Below are positions 29,131-38,185 of a DNA stretch of 64,000 bases, piece after piece. Made by a program: the position numbers and the translations under genes. The DNA is from Trebonia sp963785645 (GTDB lineage: Bacteria; Actinomycetota; Actinomycetes; Streptosporangiales; Streptosporangiaceae): assembly GCA_963785645.1 (NCBI GenBank), contig CAWAWG010000003.1:372001-436000 (forward strand). Direction: 5' to 3'. The notes under the pieces are model-generated. The model was not told where the DNA came from. It saw nothing but the letters and a program-made list of their open reading frames with translations, and searched no databases. Each line of letters opens with the position of its first letter. Within the stretch, counting starts at the first letter, position 1.

Positions 29131-29892
29131 TTATCCGCAGACCCATCCGGTAACGAGGAGCATCGCGTCGTATCCAGGCCTGAGTGCACGGATGGAGTTG
29201 TCCGTGCGGAGTATGTCATGGCCGGTCACGGGGAGGCGGGCGAGCAGCGCCTCCAGTGACTGGTAAGTTACCCGCACCGAGGGGAACCGCACGCCATCCA
29301 CCTCGTAACCGGACGAACCCTCCATGAAAGCCATGAGAAACGGCGAGCCGGGCACCAGTGCGCCAAGGAACGAACGCACGGCCGTCTCGAACTCCTCACG
29401 GTCTTCCGTGAGACCGTCGGCGACGAAGAACATGCTGCCGAGATCCCATGTGCGCGGCGGGAGGTCGAAAATGCTCAGCGCGCGGACCTCGTGCACCGCC
29501 GCCAGCCTGCGCCGCGGCTGCGCTACGTCCTGATAGCAGGGCCGCTGCGCGACCAGGTCCCAGAAGGGCTGCCACCGCCATTCACCTGGCTCCTCGACCA
29601 GATGCTTGCTCAGCCAGTCGATATTGGAGTCCGCGTACTCGGTGAACACGATGCGCTCGGCCCACGGGAGCATGAGCAGCCCGGGGTAGAGATTGGTGCC
29701 GGCGCCGACGTCCACCGCCGTCTTGAAACGTCCGGGCGTCTCGCAGGCCGCGATTAGGAACTTGCTCGCGGTCTTGATGATTTGCGAGTCTTCCGGCAGC
29801 ACCGTGGCGAAATTAAACTCATAGTACGCATCCGCGTCAAAGTCTGACCACGCCACCGCGTCGTTGCGCAGGCTGGGTTCACGCTCCGCCAT
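29131..29892 (-). CDS. SCO2525 family SAM-dependent methyltransferase
   Basis: 253 residues with a Rossmann methyltransferase core. Motif I FKTAVDVGAGTNLYPGLLML lies at ~56-75, then an acidic strand end (RIVFTEYADSNIDWLSKHLV), motif DLGSMFFVADGLTEDREEFE and a C-terminal beta hairpin. The DVGAGTNLYP glycine loop and the N-terminal SDFDADAYYEFNFATVLPED are typical of the NNMT/PNMT-like class. Substrate unknown. It is the same strand as, and upstream of, the other minus-strand block genes. It is divergent from the TIR protein gene. Confidence 0.78.
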   Translation of the reverse strand: MAEREPSLRNDAVAWSDFDADAYYEFNFATVLPEDSQIIKTASKFLIAACETPGRFKTAVDVGAGTNLYPGLLMLPWAERIVFTEYADSNIDWLSKHLVEEPGEWRWQPFWDLVAQRPCYQDVAQPRRRLAAVHEVRALSIFDLPPRTWDLGSMFFVADGLTEDREEFETAVRSFLGALVPGSPFLMAFMEGSSGYEVDGVRFPSVRVTYQSLEALLARLPVTGHDILRTDNSIRALRPGYDAMLLVTGWVCG

Positions 29893-30040
29893 AGCAACTG
29901 ACTCTACCGGACCGCACAGGTAGAGGATACGCCCTTAGCGCGGGCCTCCGGGCACCGCTCACGAAATGGCTGGCGAGGCAGTCGGCAATATACGCTATAA
30001 GGGGAATTTTGCTGTCGGTATTAGCCAGGAGCGGGGTACA

Positions 30041-33000
30041 GTGCGGCAAGAGCCGGGCGGATTCGCTATGCCGGCGACTGGTCAGTCCGGCCGTTACGGG
30101 CCTTGGGCCAGCAGCCAACTCCGGCTGGCCACGTTCTGGCCGGGCCGGGGCGACCAGCTGGTCAGCGTTGCCCTCTCCCCGACCGGGGACCGGCTGGCCC
30201 ATTCCGTGGGGCCGCGGCTGAGCGTTTCGACCACGGCCGGCCACCCCCGCGTCGAGTACCGCCTCCCCGTTGCCTGCGCGCTGTCTCCCGGGCTGACCTG
30301 GTCGCCCGACGGTGCCAGGCTGGCATTCCGCGACGACAGCGGCCAGGGGCGGGTGCTTGACATGCCCGGTCCGCTCCCCGCCGCCGGGGGCCAGACCCGG
30401 ATTCTGTTTCTCGGCCTGGCAAGCGCGCTGGCCTTCGTTCCCGGTGACGACCGGCTGGCCGTTCTCGCCCCGTCACTCCCGGGGCGGATGACACTGCGGC
30501 TGGTCCGGCCGGACCGGGACAGGCCGGACAGCGAGGTGCTCTGGGAGCGGGCACTGCCGAGGAACCGGACGTCCGGTTCCCGCCTGGAGGGGGTCAACCT
30601 GGCCGTGTCGCCCGACGGGACCCGGCTGGCCTGCACAACGGGGACGTCCACGGTCTGGGTATTCGATGTCGCCACCGGACAGCCGCTGCCGCAGTTCGAC
30701 GGGCACTCGCAGACCGTCACCGGCCTGGCCTGGATCGACGAGGAGCGGGTGGTCACGGCCGCCGCGGACGCGACGCTCCAGGTGTGGTGCCCGGACGACG
30801 CGGTTCCGGTCACCGTCGTGGAGACCGTCGCGGCCGCCGGGATGACGTTCGCGCCCGAGCGGCGGACCGCGCTCGTCTGGTCGGCCCGGGGCGACCTGCG
30901 CGCATGGTCCCTGATGGGGAACCCGGCCCAGCTCTGGTACCGGGATCCGCCGTCGCGGAGCCTGGCGGCGCTGTTCACCAGCCTGGCCATCAGCGCCGTG
31001 GACGGCCTGCTGGCGCTGGTCGATGCCGGGTCGGCGGACCTCGTCCTGGTCAGCGACTGGCACCGCGCGGTCAGGGCTCCGGCCGCCACCAGGACCTACG
31101 CGAACGCGAAGGTGCTGATGCTCGGCGACTCCGGTGTCGGCAAGTCGGGCCTGGCCATGGTGCTGGCGGGTCAGGAGTTCCAGCCGACCGAGTCGACGCA
31201 CGGGCGCCGGATCTGGTGGCTCCCGGCGACCGAGGAGCCGGCGCTGGCCGGTGATATCAGAGATGTGCTGATCTGGGACCTGGCCGGCCAGCCTGGTTAC
31301 CGGATCGTGCACCAGTTGCACCTGGAGGGTGCGGCCCTTGCGCTCATCCTCTTCGACGCCAAGAGCGAGACCTCTCCCCTGGACGGGGTGCAGCACTGGG
31401 CGCGCGCGGTCCGGCACGCCCACCCGGCGGACGCCGGCGGGCTGACCACCTTCCTGGTCGCCGCCCGGGTTGACCGTGGTGGTATCAACGTCTCTGACCA
31501 GCGGATCCATAAGCTGATGGCCGATTTCGGGCTGAATGAATACGTCAAGACGAGCGCGAAGGAGAAGACCAATACCGAGCTGCTGCGTTCCCTGATGCTC
31601 GAGGCGATCGACTGGGGCAGGATCCCGGAAGTGACCTCCACCGCCCTGTTCGCCGCGGTCAAGCAGTTCGTCGTGGACCAGGCAGACTCCGCGACCCTGC
31701 TGACCCCGGTGAACGAGCTGCGCAAGAGGTTTCAGGCGGCGGTGCCGAGCGGCCTGCAACTGCTGAGCGGGCTGGACGGGCACCGGGAGCCGACCGACGG
31801 CGGCCCGCAGGATATCTCGCCGGCCAGGCTGGCCTCCGTCTTCGAGGGCTGCATCGCCCGCTTGGAGTCGGCCGGGCTGGTGAAGCGGCTGAAGTTCGGT
31901 GACTACGTGCTGCTCCAGCCCGAGTTGCTCGACGCCTACGCCGGCGCGATGGTGAACGCGGCCAGGGACGAGCCGGACGGGTTCGGCAGCATCCTGGAGA
32001 GCAAGGTCGTGGACCTTGACTTCGCGGTACCGTCCACCGACCGGGTGCCGGAGGTACAGCAGGAGAGGCTGCTCGTGCTCGCCACCCTGGAGGAGCTGCT
32101 CCAGCACGAGCTGGCGCTGCGCGAGGCGACCGAGGACGGCGTTCAGCTGATCTTCCCCTCGGCCTACCGGCGCGACCTGCCGGCGTCACAGGCGCCGAAG
32201 GGTGACGGCGTAGTGTTCCGGTTCGAGGGACCGGTGCAGAACGTGTACGCGACCCTGATCGTCCGGCTGACCCGGAGCAACCTGTTCACCCGGGTGGAGG
32301 CCTGGCAGTCGGCCGCCCGCTTCGCCGCCGAGACCGGCGAGTGCACCGTCTTCCTCAGCCTTGACGGTGAGGGCACGGCCGAGCTGCGGATCGGGTTCGA
32401 CCGGATGCCGGCTTCGCTGCGCAGACAGTTCGAGCGCTTCGTGCACTCCCACCTTGAGCGCCGGGCCACGCCGGGTACGGTCACCCGGGAGCGCCGGTAC
32501 AGCTGCCCCCACGACGGCACGGCGTTCACCACCGAGCAGGTCGATCAGGTCATCGACCTCGGCCTGCCGGACATACTGTGCCCGGTGTGCGAGAACCGGG
32601 TCTCGCTGCGGGACGACTACGAGCTGGCCAACGGCACCGATCAGTCCACCGCGGCGATGGACGCCTCGGCCGACGCCGGCCGGGAAGCCGCGGCCGCCTC
32701 GGCCGTGGTACGGGGGAAGGAGGTAGTCGAGGAGTTCGACGTCTTCCTCTGCCACAACTGGGAGGACAAGCCCGCCGTCCGCGCTCTAGCGCAGCGGCTA
32801 CGGGAATGCGGGCTCCGGCCGTGGCTCGACGAGCGTGAACTGCGCCCGGGACTTCCCTGGCAGCCGATGGTGGAAGACGTGATCGCGGGCATACCGGCGG
32901 CGGCGGTGATCGTCGGTCCGGGGGGTATCGGCCCCTGGCAGAACCAGGAACTGGCCGCGTTCTTGCGGCAGTTCGTCCGCCGGCGCTGCGCCGTCGTTCC

Positions 33001-33148
33001 GGTGCTGCTGCCCGGGGCCGACCACCTCGACCTGCCGCCCTTCCTCGACGGCTTGACCTGGGTAGACCTGTCCGCGGCCGAACCGGACCCGATCGACCAG
33101 CTGGTGTGGGGAATCACCGGCAGTCCGCCGAACCGCCACACCGGCTAG
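30041..33148 (+). CDS. WD40 - Ras-like GTPase - zinc ribbon - TIR multidomain protein
   Basis: 1035 residues from a GTG with AGGAG 9 nt upstream; longer in-frame starts (29966) lack a ribosome site. Domains: WD40-like propeller ~20-345 (ALSPTGDRLAHS; VTAAADATLQVW); Ras/Roc-like GTPase ~355-530 with G1 GDSGVGKS, G3 DLAGQ, G4 ARVD in place of NKxD, G5 TSAKEKT; a winged-helix/COR-like region ~540-790; a zinc ribbon ~821-850 (CPHDG...CPVC); TIR domain ~897-1030 (FDVFLCHNWEDKPAVRALAQ, WLDERELRPGLPW with the Glu of active TIR NADases). TIR proteins with NTPase and propeller parts act as signal-triggered NAD-cleaving effectors in defence or stress. It is divergent from the methyltransferase. Confidence 0.85.
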   Translation: MRQEPGGFAMPATGQSGRYGPWASSQLRLATFWPGRGDQLVSVALSPTGDRLAHSVGPRLSVSTTAGHPRVEYRLPVACALSPGLTWSPDGARLAFRDDSGQGRVLDMPGPLPAAGGQTRILFLGLASALAFVPGDDRLAVLAPSLPGRMTLRLVRPDRDRPDSEVLWERALPRNRTSGSRLEGVNLAVSPDGTRLACTTGTSTVWVFDVATGQPLPQFDGHSQTVTGLAWIDEERVVTAAADATLQVWCPDDAVPVTVVETVAAAGMTFAPERRTALVWSARGDLRAWSLMGNPAQLWYRDPPSRSLAALFTSLAISAVDGLLALVDAGSADLVLVSDWHRAVRAPAATRTYANAKVLMLGDSGVGKSGLAMVLAGQEFQPTESTHGRRIWWLPATEEPALAGDIRDVLIWDLAGQPGYRIVHQLHLEGAALALILFDAKSETSPLDGVQHWARAVRHAHPADAGGLTTFLVAARVDRGGINVSDQRIHKLMADFGLNEYVKTSAKEKTNTELLRSLMLEAIDWGRIPEVTSTALFAAVKQFVVDQADSATLLTPVNELRKRFQAAVPSGLQLLSGLDGHREPTDGGPQDISPARLASVFEGCIARLESAGLVKRLKFGDYVLLQPELLDAYAGAMVNAARDEPDGFGSILESKVVDLDFAVPSTDRVPEVQQERLLVLATLEELLQHELALREATEDGVQLIFPSAYRRDLPASQAPKGDGVVFRFEGPVQNVYATLIVRLTRSNLFTRVEAWQSAARFAAETGECTVFLSLDGEGTAELRIGFDRMPASLRRQFERFVHSHLERRATPGTVTRERRYSCPHDGTAFTTEQVDQVIDLGLPDILCPVCENRVSLRDDYELANGTDQSTAAMDASADAGREAAAASAVVRGKEVVEEFDVFLCHNWEDKPAVRALAQRLRECGLRPWLDERELRPGLPWQPMVEDVIAGIPAAAVIVGPGGIGPWQNQELAAFLRQFVRRRCAVVPVLLPGADHLDLPPFLDGLTWVDLSAAEPDPIDQLVWGITGSPPNRHTG

Positions 33149-33188
33149 CAGAAGCACCGGCTAGCGGAAGCACGGGCCAGCGGAAGCA
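33141..33188 (+). repeat. Three tandem 16-bp repeats over the TIR-gene stop
   Basis: Units at 33141-33156, 33157-33172 and 33173-33188, of the form CCGGCTAGCRGAAGCA with two changes in the third. The TAG stop of the TIR protein (33146-33148) lies in the first unit. Confidence 0.85.
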
Positions 33189-33231
33189 CGGGCCGTGCAA
33201 CGGGGCGGGATGCTGTGCCGGCAGCAGTCAG

Positions 33232-33450
33232 TCAGGCGCCGGCGATGCGGTAGTCGCCGGCCTTGTCGAGCGCCGCGCTGACCGCGCCTGCCGCCAGCGG
33301 CTGCGTGCTGGTGACGGTGACCAGGGAGAAGCCGTCGGGGACGAGGTCGACCGTCACGGCGGAGACGCCGTCGATGCGGCGCAGTTCGCTGGTCACCGCG
33401 TTCACGCAGTGCTCGCAGCTGCGCGTGGCCCGGCGCGCGCGGCGGTCCCC
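33232..33450 (-). pseudogene. HMA (copper-chaperone-like) domain, N-terminally truncated
   Basis: The C-terminal ~60 residues are a standard heavy-metal-associated domain: SCEHCVNAVTSELRRIDGVS, then VDLVPDGFSLVTVTSTQPLA and a final helix. The metal-binding CEHC is intact, but the usual first strand and GMT loop before it are replaced by Arg/Ala-rich sequence, and no start with a ribosome site is evident. It looks like the remains of a CopZ/ATPase-type domain cut at its 5' end. Confidence 0.55.
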
Positions 33451-33580
33451 CAGCCGGGCACGCCGAGATCGTGCTTGAGGCCGGGCCACTCGTCCCCCGC
33501 ACCAGTCGTATACCTTCCCGCCCGGCACCTGACTGCGTGCGCGTCCGGTGGCGGCAAGGTAGCCGCGGTGGCGAATTCGG

Positions 33581-34259
33581 CTATCGGTCGGCGGGGCCGT
33601 CAGTGGCCGAGGCCGGCTGGCAGGCATCCCATTTCTGCTCGATCTTGCCGAAGTGCCAGATGGCGAGGGCGGCGATCCAGGTGAGAACAAAGATGCCGAC
33701 GATGACGAAGCCGGCCTTGTTGATGTCGAAGTTGCCCATGAACGCCCAGAAGCCGCCGTTCAGGCCATACTCCTGACCGATGAGGCCGAGGATCTCTACG
33801 GTTCCGATGAATACGGCGACGAAGACCGACAGCCCGGTGATGGTCATGTTGTAGTAGACCTTGCGGATCGGCTTGGCAAACGCCCAGTCGTAGGCGAAGT
33901 TCATGAAGCAGCCGTCGATGGTGTCGAAGAGGCACATGCCGGCGGCGAACAGGATGGGCAGCGACAAGATCGCATAGAACGGCAGGCCGGAGACGACGGC
34001 GGACCCGGCGAGGACGAGCAGGGCGACCTCGGTGGCGGTGTCGAACCCGAGGCCGAACAGCACGCCGATCGGGTACATCTTCCACGGGGCATCGGCGCGG
34101 CGGGCGATCGGGCCGAGGAACCGGTTCATCAGGCCGCGTTTGTCGAGCTGGGCCTCCAGCTCCTCGTCGTTGTACTTCCCGGTGCGCATCTCGCGGAACA
34201 CTTTGACGATGCCGACCAGGATAATGACGTTGAGCAGCGCGAGGATGTAGTGGCGTGAG
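33581..34259 (-). pseudogene. NiCoT nickel/cobalt transporter, 5'-truncated
   Basis: About 225 residues of the C-terminal half of a HoxN/NixA-type Ni/Co permease. Seen are NVIILVGIVKVFREMRTG, LFGLGFDTATEVALLVLAG, AGMCLFDTIDGCFMNFAYDW and the last helices (FVIVGIFVLTWIAALAIWHF). Members are normally ~350-380 residues; the first helices with the metal-binding HxxxxDH signature are missing. Homology begins abruptly near 34259, 40 nt from the 3' end of the alcohol dehydrogenase, so a deletion joined the two. Confidence 0.75.
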
Positions 34260-34298
34260 CTCCTGAGCCGGGATGCCGGGGCAGAGCAGCTGGAAGCA

Positions 34299-35406
34299 TC
34301 AGGGGACTATGAGGGCCTTGATGACGCGTTGCGCGGCTGCGTCCGAGAGTGCTTGCCGCGCATCTGCGAGCGCGTACTCCTTGCTGATGAGGCGTGTCCA
34401 GTCGAACTGGTTCTGGTAGCGGGTGAGCACTTGCACCGAGCGGTAAAGATGCTCCGCGCTGCTTCCCCAGCAGCCATGCACGCTGAGGTGTTTCTGGTTG
34501 AGGTCAAGATGCGGGTTGAACGAGACGTCGCCCGCGTTGGTGTACTGGCCGACCACCACGTATCTTCCGGCGTCACGCGTCATCCGCATGCCTTCGGCGA
34601 CGGCTCCGGGAACGCCCGTCGCCTCGATGGTGATGTCGGCTCCTCGCCCGCCGGTCAGGTCCTTGACGCCTTGCACCCGTTCGGATGCGGTCGTTGTCGT
34701 CACGTCGATCGCCGCATCGGCGCCCAGTGCCTCGGCTGCGGCGAGCCTGGCCCTGGGGGCCGCCGATCATGATGACCTGGCCGGCGTCGCGCAGCTGCGC
34801 CAGCGCTACCGCGCACAGTCCGACCGGGCCGGCCCCCTGGACGGCGACGGTATCGCCGAACCGGATGTCGGCCATCGTCACGGCGTGCAGCGCGGTCGGC
34901 ATGCCACAGCCAGCCGCCATGAACGTTCGCCAGTCCAGCTGGTCGGGGAGAGTCAGCATATGCGTGCCTGGGCGCAGGTAGATGTACTCTGACCAGCCGC
35001 CGGATAGCCCTTCCTTTGCTGACATGGTCACTCCGTAGACCCGCCGGCGGGGACAGCGGGTCGCGGCGCCGGCGACCGTGCAGTACCAGCACCGGCCGCA
35101 GGTGCCGTAGACGTCGAGAAACGTCGCCCGCGCGCCCACTGTCAGCGGGATGCCGTTGATATCGGTGCTGGCGGCACCTGCGGCAGGCTGGGCGCCCAGG
35201 GCGGCTATGGTCCCCACGCTGACGTGCCCGGGGATGATCGGGTAGGGGACGCCGGCGAGCTGGCCCGCCGCGAGGTGCACGTCGGTCCCGCATACTTCGC
35301 TTGCGATCGTCTTGACCAAGACCGAACCCGGTTCGAGCTCCGGGTCGGGGAAGGTCTGGATCTCTAGCGGCTTGCCCGGCCCGGGCATGACGACGGCTGA
35401 AATCAT
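34299..35406 (-). pseudogene. Zinc-type alcohol dehydrogenase with one frameshift
   Basis: An MDR-superfamily dehydrogenase of ~369 residues once corrected. The N-terminal half has the catalytic-zinc region EVCGTDVHLAAGQLAGVPYP, PGHVSVGTI and a structural-zinc-like CGRCWYC. The Rossmann loop is VAVQGAGPVGLCAV. An extra G in the five-G run 34755-34759 (plus strand) breaks the frame; removing it joins MIGGPRARLAAAEALGADAA to the second half (GGRGADITIEATGVPGAVAE). The ATG at 35406 is one base from the stop of the permease gene, so they are co-transcribed. It probably oxidises an alcohol in the surrounding catabolic pathway. The lesion may be a sequencing error. Confidence 0.78.
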
Positions 35407-35407
35407 G

Positions 35408-36973
35408 TCAATCCTCGTGAGTGTCGGCGTGCTTGGCATCTGTGGTTGCGCGGGCGTCAAGCGTCCAGCGGGACATCCGCGCAGGAGCCGTGGGCGTGGA
35501 CCCGGTCGGCGCGGAGGCGGGCGGGCCGGCGGGTTCCGGCTCGTCTGCGGCTTCTTCGCCGAGGATCGACCCGACCCGGGCGATGGCCTCCGGGCGTCGT
35601 TTGCGCAGCACGAGCACGACCCCGATGCCGGCGAGCGTCCACGCGATGACGAGGTAAGGCGTCGCGTTGAGCGGGCGGGTAGGAACCGGGTAGATCGAGC
35701 CGTACAGCGCTGAGGCGAACAAGGCGATGCCCGCCAGCGGCACGGCCACGTGCAGCACCGGGTTCCACCTGGCGTGGGTTCGCTTGAAGTAGCGGATTCC
35801 GCCGAGGCACAGTGCGATGTAGACGACGATGACAGCCAGCGTCGCTAGCGTCGCGAAGAAGTAGTACACGGTAATGGGCTGGCCGAAAGCTGCCTGGTTG
35901 AAACCGAAGCCGATGATCGCGGCGAAGGCGATCGCGGCCAGGGCCACCACGATGCTCGCGTTGACGGGGGTCTTGTATCGCGGATGGGTCCGGGTCAGGA
36001 AGCTGGGCAGGACCCCTTCACGCGACATCGCGTAAAGCGTCCGCGTGGTCGCGGTCACGCATCCGGCGCACGCTGCCAGGGCTGCCAGGATGCCGCCGAC
36101 CTCGACGAGCGTTCCGGCCCAGCCGCCGATGTAATGGTCGGCGACCGTCTTGAGCGCGGCCGGATCCGCGATGAACGCAGCCTGATTGTCCAGGCCGAAC
36201 CCGATCGTCAGGCTGTAGGTGGTCCAGACGTACAGGATGATCGCGAAGATAACCGACGCGATTACGGCGATCGGTATTGCCTTGCGCGGGTTCGCTGTTT
36301 CTTCGCCGAAGTCAGCGGCGGTTTCGAAGCCGATGTACGACGTAACCCCGAGGATGATTCCGTAGAAGACGCCAGAAAAGCCGCCCTTCGTCGTGTGCGC
36401 GAATGTCAGCGGCTGAAGAGTATTCCCCTGGGCGCCGCCTCGCACGGTAACGACGACGTCGACAAGCAAGATGGCCAGTACTGTGGCGACGCCGATGCCG
36501 ATCTGCACGCGCGCGGTTGCCCGCACGTTCACGACCGACAGCATGGCCACGACGACCATTCCCGCGCAGAACACGGGGAACCACCAGGAGGCGTGCAGGT
36601 GGAACAGGTCGCATACGAGGTACGCGACCGCGGCCATCGTCATCGGCACGAAGCAGATGAAGGCGAACGCGTACAACCATCCTGCCAGGAACCCCGGGCT
36701 CCGCCCTAGGCTGCGGCTGACGTAGGTGTACGCGTAGCCGGCAGAGGCCATCCGCCTGGTGAACCCGACCACCACGAACGCCAGTGCCAGGCAGGCGATG
36801 CCGCCGAGCAGGAACGCCAGCGGAGTGGAGCCCCCGGCCGTGGCGGCGACCCCGGAGACATTCAGGAGCATGGCAAGGCCGGGGGTCAGGATGGAGACTG
36901 AGATCGCGACGGCATCCGCCGTCGACAGGCGGCCTCTTGCTAGCCCGTCCTGCTGCTGGGATGGAGTTGACAT
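35408..36973 (-). CDS. APC family amino acid permease
   Basis: 521 residues, 12 membrane helices. Helix 1 carries STADAVAISVSILTPGLAML; the conserved segment ASAGYAYTYVSRSLGRSPGF and helix 6-8 region YIGFETAADFGEETANPRKA are typical of the amino acid/polyamine/organocation family. The C-terminal ~45 residues are Pro/Ala-rich. It lies between the hydrolase and the dehydrogenase in one operon under the shared TTCGACA element, and so probably imports the amine or amino acid degraded by this locus. The substrate cannot be read from sequence. Confidence 0.87.
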   Translation of the reverse strand: MSTPSQQQDGLARGRLSTADAVAISVSILTPGLAMLLNVSGVAATAGGSTPLAFLLGGIACLALAFVVVGFTRRMASAGYAYTYVSRSLGRSPGFLAGWLYAFAFICFVPMTMAAVAYLVCDLFHLHASWWFPVFCAGMVVVAMLSVVNVRATARVQIGIGVATVLAILLVDVVVTVRGGAQGNTLQPLTFAHTTKGGFSGVFYGIILGVTSYIGFETAADFGEETANPRKAIPIAVIASVIFAIILYVWTTYSLTIGFGLDNQAAFIADPAALKTVADHYIGGWAGTLVEVGGILAALAACAGCVTATTRTLYAMSREGVLPSFLTRTHPRYKTPVNASIVVALAAIAFAAIIGFGFNQAAFGQPITVYYFFATLATLAVIVVYIALCLGGIRYFKRTHARWNPVLHVAVPLAGIALFASALYGSIYPVPTRPLNATPYLVIAWTLAGIGVVLVLRKRRPEAIARVGSILGEEAADEPEPAGPPASAPTGSTPTAPARMSRWTLDARATTDAKHADTHED

Positions 36974-37087
36974 GGTTGAAATGCGCTCATTCCTCTGGCG
37001 TGATTAGTGTCTGCTTTTTGGTATCCCGAACGAATCCGTCTTTCACTGAAAGGCACGGTTCGCTGCTCTGGGTAGGCCGGCGTTCTG

Positions 37088-37960
37088 CTACCTGGGCAGC
37101 GATCCGACGAAGTCGAGCAGCATCTGGTTGAACTTCTCAGGCTCTTCATAGAACGGCAGGTGGCTCGACTTCTCGAACATGACCAGCGAGGAGTCCGGGA
37201 TGAGCGCCTGAGTGAACGGCCCGTTCTCCGGGTTGGACAGCTTGTCGTCCGACCCGAACGCGAGCAGTGTCGGCACGCTTATCCCGGGAAGGAACGAGCG
37301 GTAGTCGCGAATGCTCTGATCGAACAGCGATGCCGTAGCCGTGAGCGGGCTGACAGCCACCATTTCGTCGACCATCCAGTCGATGTCGTCAGCGCTCGGG
37401 GCGGCGAGCCAGGCTGGCAGGAAATCCTGAATAAACTGAACCTGGTCGTTCTGTAGCTGGTAGGCGCAGTCAAGCAAACCCTCGAGGGTAAAGAAGCCCA
37501 GGGGATAGTCAGGGAAGGCCAGGTCCGTCGGGCCCTGGTCAATCACGACCAGGCCCCGGACGTTGCCCGAGCCGTGCTGCTTGAGCAGTTCGTAGGCGAT
37601 GAACGCGCCCATGGACCAGCCGACCAGAACGGGGCGTTCAAGGTCGAGCTGCCGGATGACCTCGGCAATGTCCGCCGCGTAGTTCGCGACCGTGTGTCCT
37701 CCGTCCGCGGGAGCCGAACGTCCGTGTCCGCGCAAGTCCGGCGCGACGACCCGGCATGTCCGCGACAGCTCAGCCGTCTGCTTGTGGAAGAAGCCGCCCG
37801 AGGTGCTCCAGCCGTGAACGAACACCAGGGGAACGCCGTCCCCGTCGTCTCGGACATGCAGCTGCGTGCCGTTGACCCGCAGCATCCGGCCCGGCGCCGG
37901 CGAAGGCGGCGGGGTGGGGCCGGCGGGGAACAACGGCGTGCGAGCGGCGGGTGCAGTCAT
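37088..37960 (-). CDS. Alpha/beta hydrolase
   Basis: 290 residues with the alpha/beta hydrolase fold: oxyanion region VFVHGWSTSGGF, nucleophile elbow VGWSMGAF, acid region LLAFGSDDKLSNPE and the His near the C-terminus (FEKSSHLPFYEEPEKFNQML). The first ~16 residues (MTAPAARTPLFPAGPT) nearly match those of the aldehyde dehydrogenase at 42041-43837, an unrelated enzyme. It is the first gene of the hydrolase-permease-dehydrogenase operon. It may hydrolyse an ester, amide or lactone intermediate. Confidence 0.85.
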   Translation of the reverse strand: MTAPAARTPLFPAGPTPPPSPAPGRMLRVNGTQLHVRDDGDGVPLVFVHGWSTSGGFFHKQTAELSRTCRVVAPDLRGHGRSAPADGGHTVANYAADIAEVIRQLDLERPVLVGWSMGAFIAYELLKQHGSGNVRGLVVIDQGPTDLAFPDYPLGFFTLEGLLDCAYQLQNDQVQFIQDFLPAWLAAPSADDIDWMVDEMVAVSPLTATASLFDQSIRDYRSFLPGISVPTLLAFGSDDKLSNPENGPFTQALIPDSSLVMFEKSSHLPFYEEPEKFNQMLLDFVGSLPR

Positions 37961-38038
37961 CGCGGTGACCTCAACTCTGTGGCGGTGAAGACTGTGCGGC
38001 GGCCGGCGGAACCGGTGGTAGCTTGACGAGTGAGGTCA

Positions 38039-38115
38039 ACGCTAGGTCGCGCACCCAGCGGCCGACTTCGACTGCGCAGCGGAAACTCGGCCCCGCATTT
38101 ACGACGGTTGTCGAA
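38039..38115 (-). promoter_or_regulatory. Shared regulon promoter, hydrolase operon
   Basis: On the minus strand TTCGACAACCGTC begins at 38115 and a TAGCGT -10 hexamer begins at 38044, 71 nt on. GTTTCCGCT lies about 30 nt after the element start. It drives the alpha/beta hydrolase operon. Confidence 0.7.
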
Positions 38116-38185
38116 TCCCGGCATCGCGGGCGAGCTGGACGGGCAGGCCGGGGACCTGCCTGCCCCGCACCCAGCCCGGCCCCGC

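Noticed and set aside
28776..29219. An ORF across the gap between the SCO2524-like and methyltransferase genes
   Set aside because: Overlaps both genes, lacks a ribosome site, and has no recognisable protein features.
30473..32107. A 544-residue antisense frame inside the TIR protein gene
   Set aside because: Composition is Arg/Gly/Gln-rich shadow coding opposite a well-supported multidomain protein; no domain motif visible.
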